Source: Christensenellaceae bacterium (GTDB lineage Bacteria; Bacillota; Clostridia; Christensenellales; DTU072). From it: a DNA stretch of 5,783 nucleotides. This document shows positions 5,593 through 5,783 of the stretch, piece by piece (the first letter of the stretch is position 1; every line of letters begins with the position of its first letter). The position numbers and the translations under genes are program-made. The stretch is taken from positions 1 through 5,783 of the forward strand of contig JAISKW010000100.1 in NCBI GenBank assembly GCA_031260775.1. Direction: 5' to 3'. The notes beneath the pieces were generated by a model that worked only from the letters and a program-made list of their open reading frames with translations, did not search any database and was not told the origin of the DNA.

Positions 5593-5783
5593 ATGGCAAG
5601 CGTTCTGGTAATAGGCGGAGGCGGACGGGAACACGCGATAGTGTTACAACTGAAAAAGAGCCCGAAGGTGAACAAAATTTATGCAATCCCGGGTAATGCG
5701 GGTATTGCGGCGATAGCGGAATGCGTACCTTCCGTCGGCGTGTTGGAATTTTCAAAGATTGCGGAGTTCTTAAAAGTGCATAA
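5593..5783 (+). CDS. purD: phosphoribosylamine-glycine ligase, N-terminal part (cut by the window end)
   Basis: PurD (GAR synthetase) joins 5-phosphoribosylamine and glycine using ATP to form GAR, the second step of purine synthesis. Only the first 63 codons are present; the frame is open to the edge and the family is about 420 residues long. The N-domain signature is clear: MASVLVIGGGGREHAIVLQL, with the glycine-rich GGGGREHA loop, then KSPKVNKIYAIPGNAGIA, the conserved APGNAG-type motif. The ATG at 5593 gives the exact family start. No Shine-Dalgarno sequence is visible just upstream. It is divergent from typA and separated from it by about 410-460 nt of non-coding DNA. No other purine gene is in the window. 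Confidence 0.93.
   Translation, partial: MASVLVIGGGGREHAIVLQLKKSPKVNKIYAIPGNAGIAAIAECVPSVGVLEFSKIAEFLKVH

Noticed and set aside
5411..5755. Minus-strand frames antisense to the purD start (114 and 69 codons)
   Set aside because: They overlap the well-supported purD N-terminus on the other strand, and show no family motif.

Overview
The window looks like part of a genome of an uncultured Bacillota (Clostridia-like) bacterium of moderate GC content. The evidence is protein family resemblance: TypA is close to the Bacillus form, rsmD and coaD lie together as they commonly do in Firmicutes, and some genes have AGGAG-type ribosome binding sites. No RNA gene or clade-specific marker is present, so the assignment is an inference. 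Both ends look like contig or window cuts: the left edge starts inside a 33-bp direct repeat, and the right edge cuts purD.

Layout. Five genes run leftward on the minus strand. In order of transcription they are typA (5134-3299), surE (3219-2467), serC (2433-1360), a fused rsmD-coaD gene (1359-298) and rpoZ (293-90). A stem-loop with a T-rich tail separates typA from surE. From surE to rpoZ the gaps are 33, 0 and 4 nt, which suggests one operon. On the plus strand, purD begins at 5593 and runs off the right edge, divergent from typA. The ~410-nt region between typA and purD (5183-5592) holds a candidate typA promoter, an alternating GT/GC tract, a 74-bp cloverleaf-like inverted-repeat element, a plus-strand TATAAT box, and a second imperfect palindrome (5474-5535) in the presumed purD leader.

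Roles. These are mostly core housekeeping genes: a ribosome-associated GTPase (TypA), 16S rRNA methylation (RsmD), the penultimate step of coenzyme A synthesis (CoaD), serine synthesis (SerC), nucleoside monophosphate dephosphorylation (SurE), RNA polymerase assembly (omega) and purine synthesis (PurD). I see no defence, phage or secretion system. The most notable point is the RsmD-CoaD fusion. The CoaD part has no start codon of its own near its N-terminus, differs from the usual family at several positions, and is joined to RsmD exactly at an in-frame A AAA AAG slippery heptamer. The non-coding structure upstream of purD and the repeat pair next to rpoZ are the other parts not explained by ordinary genes.
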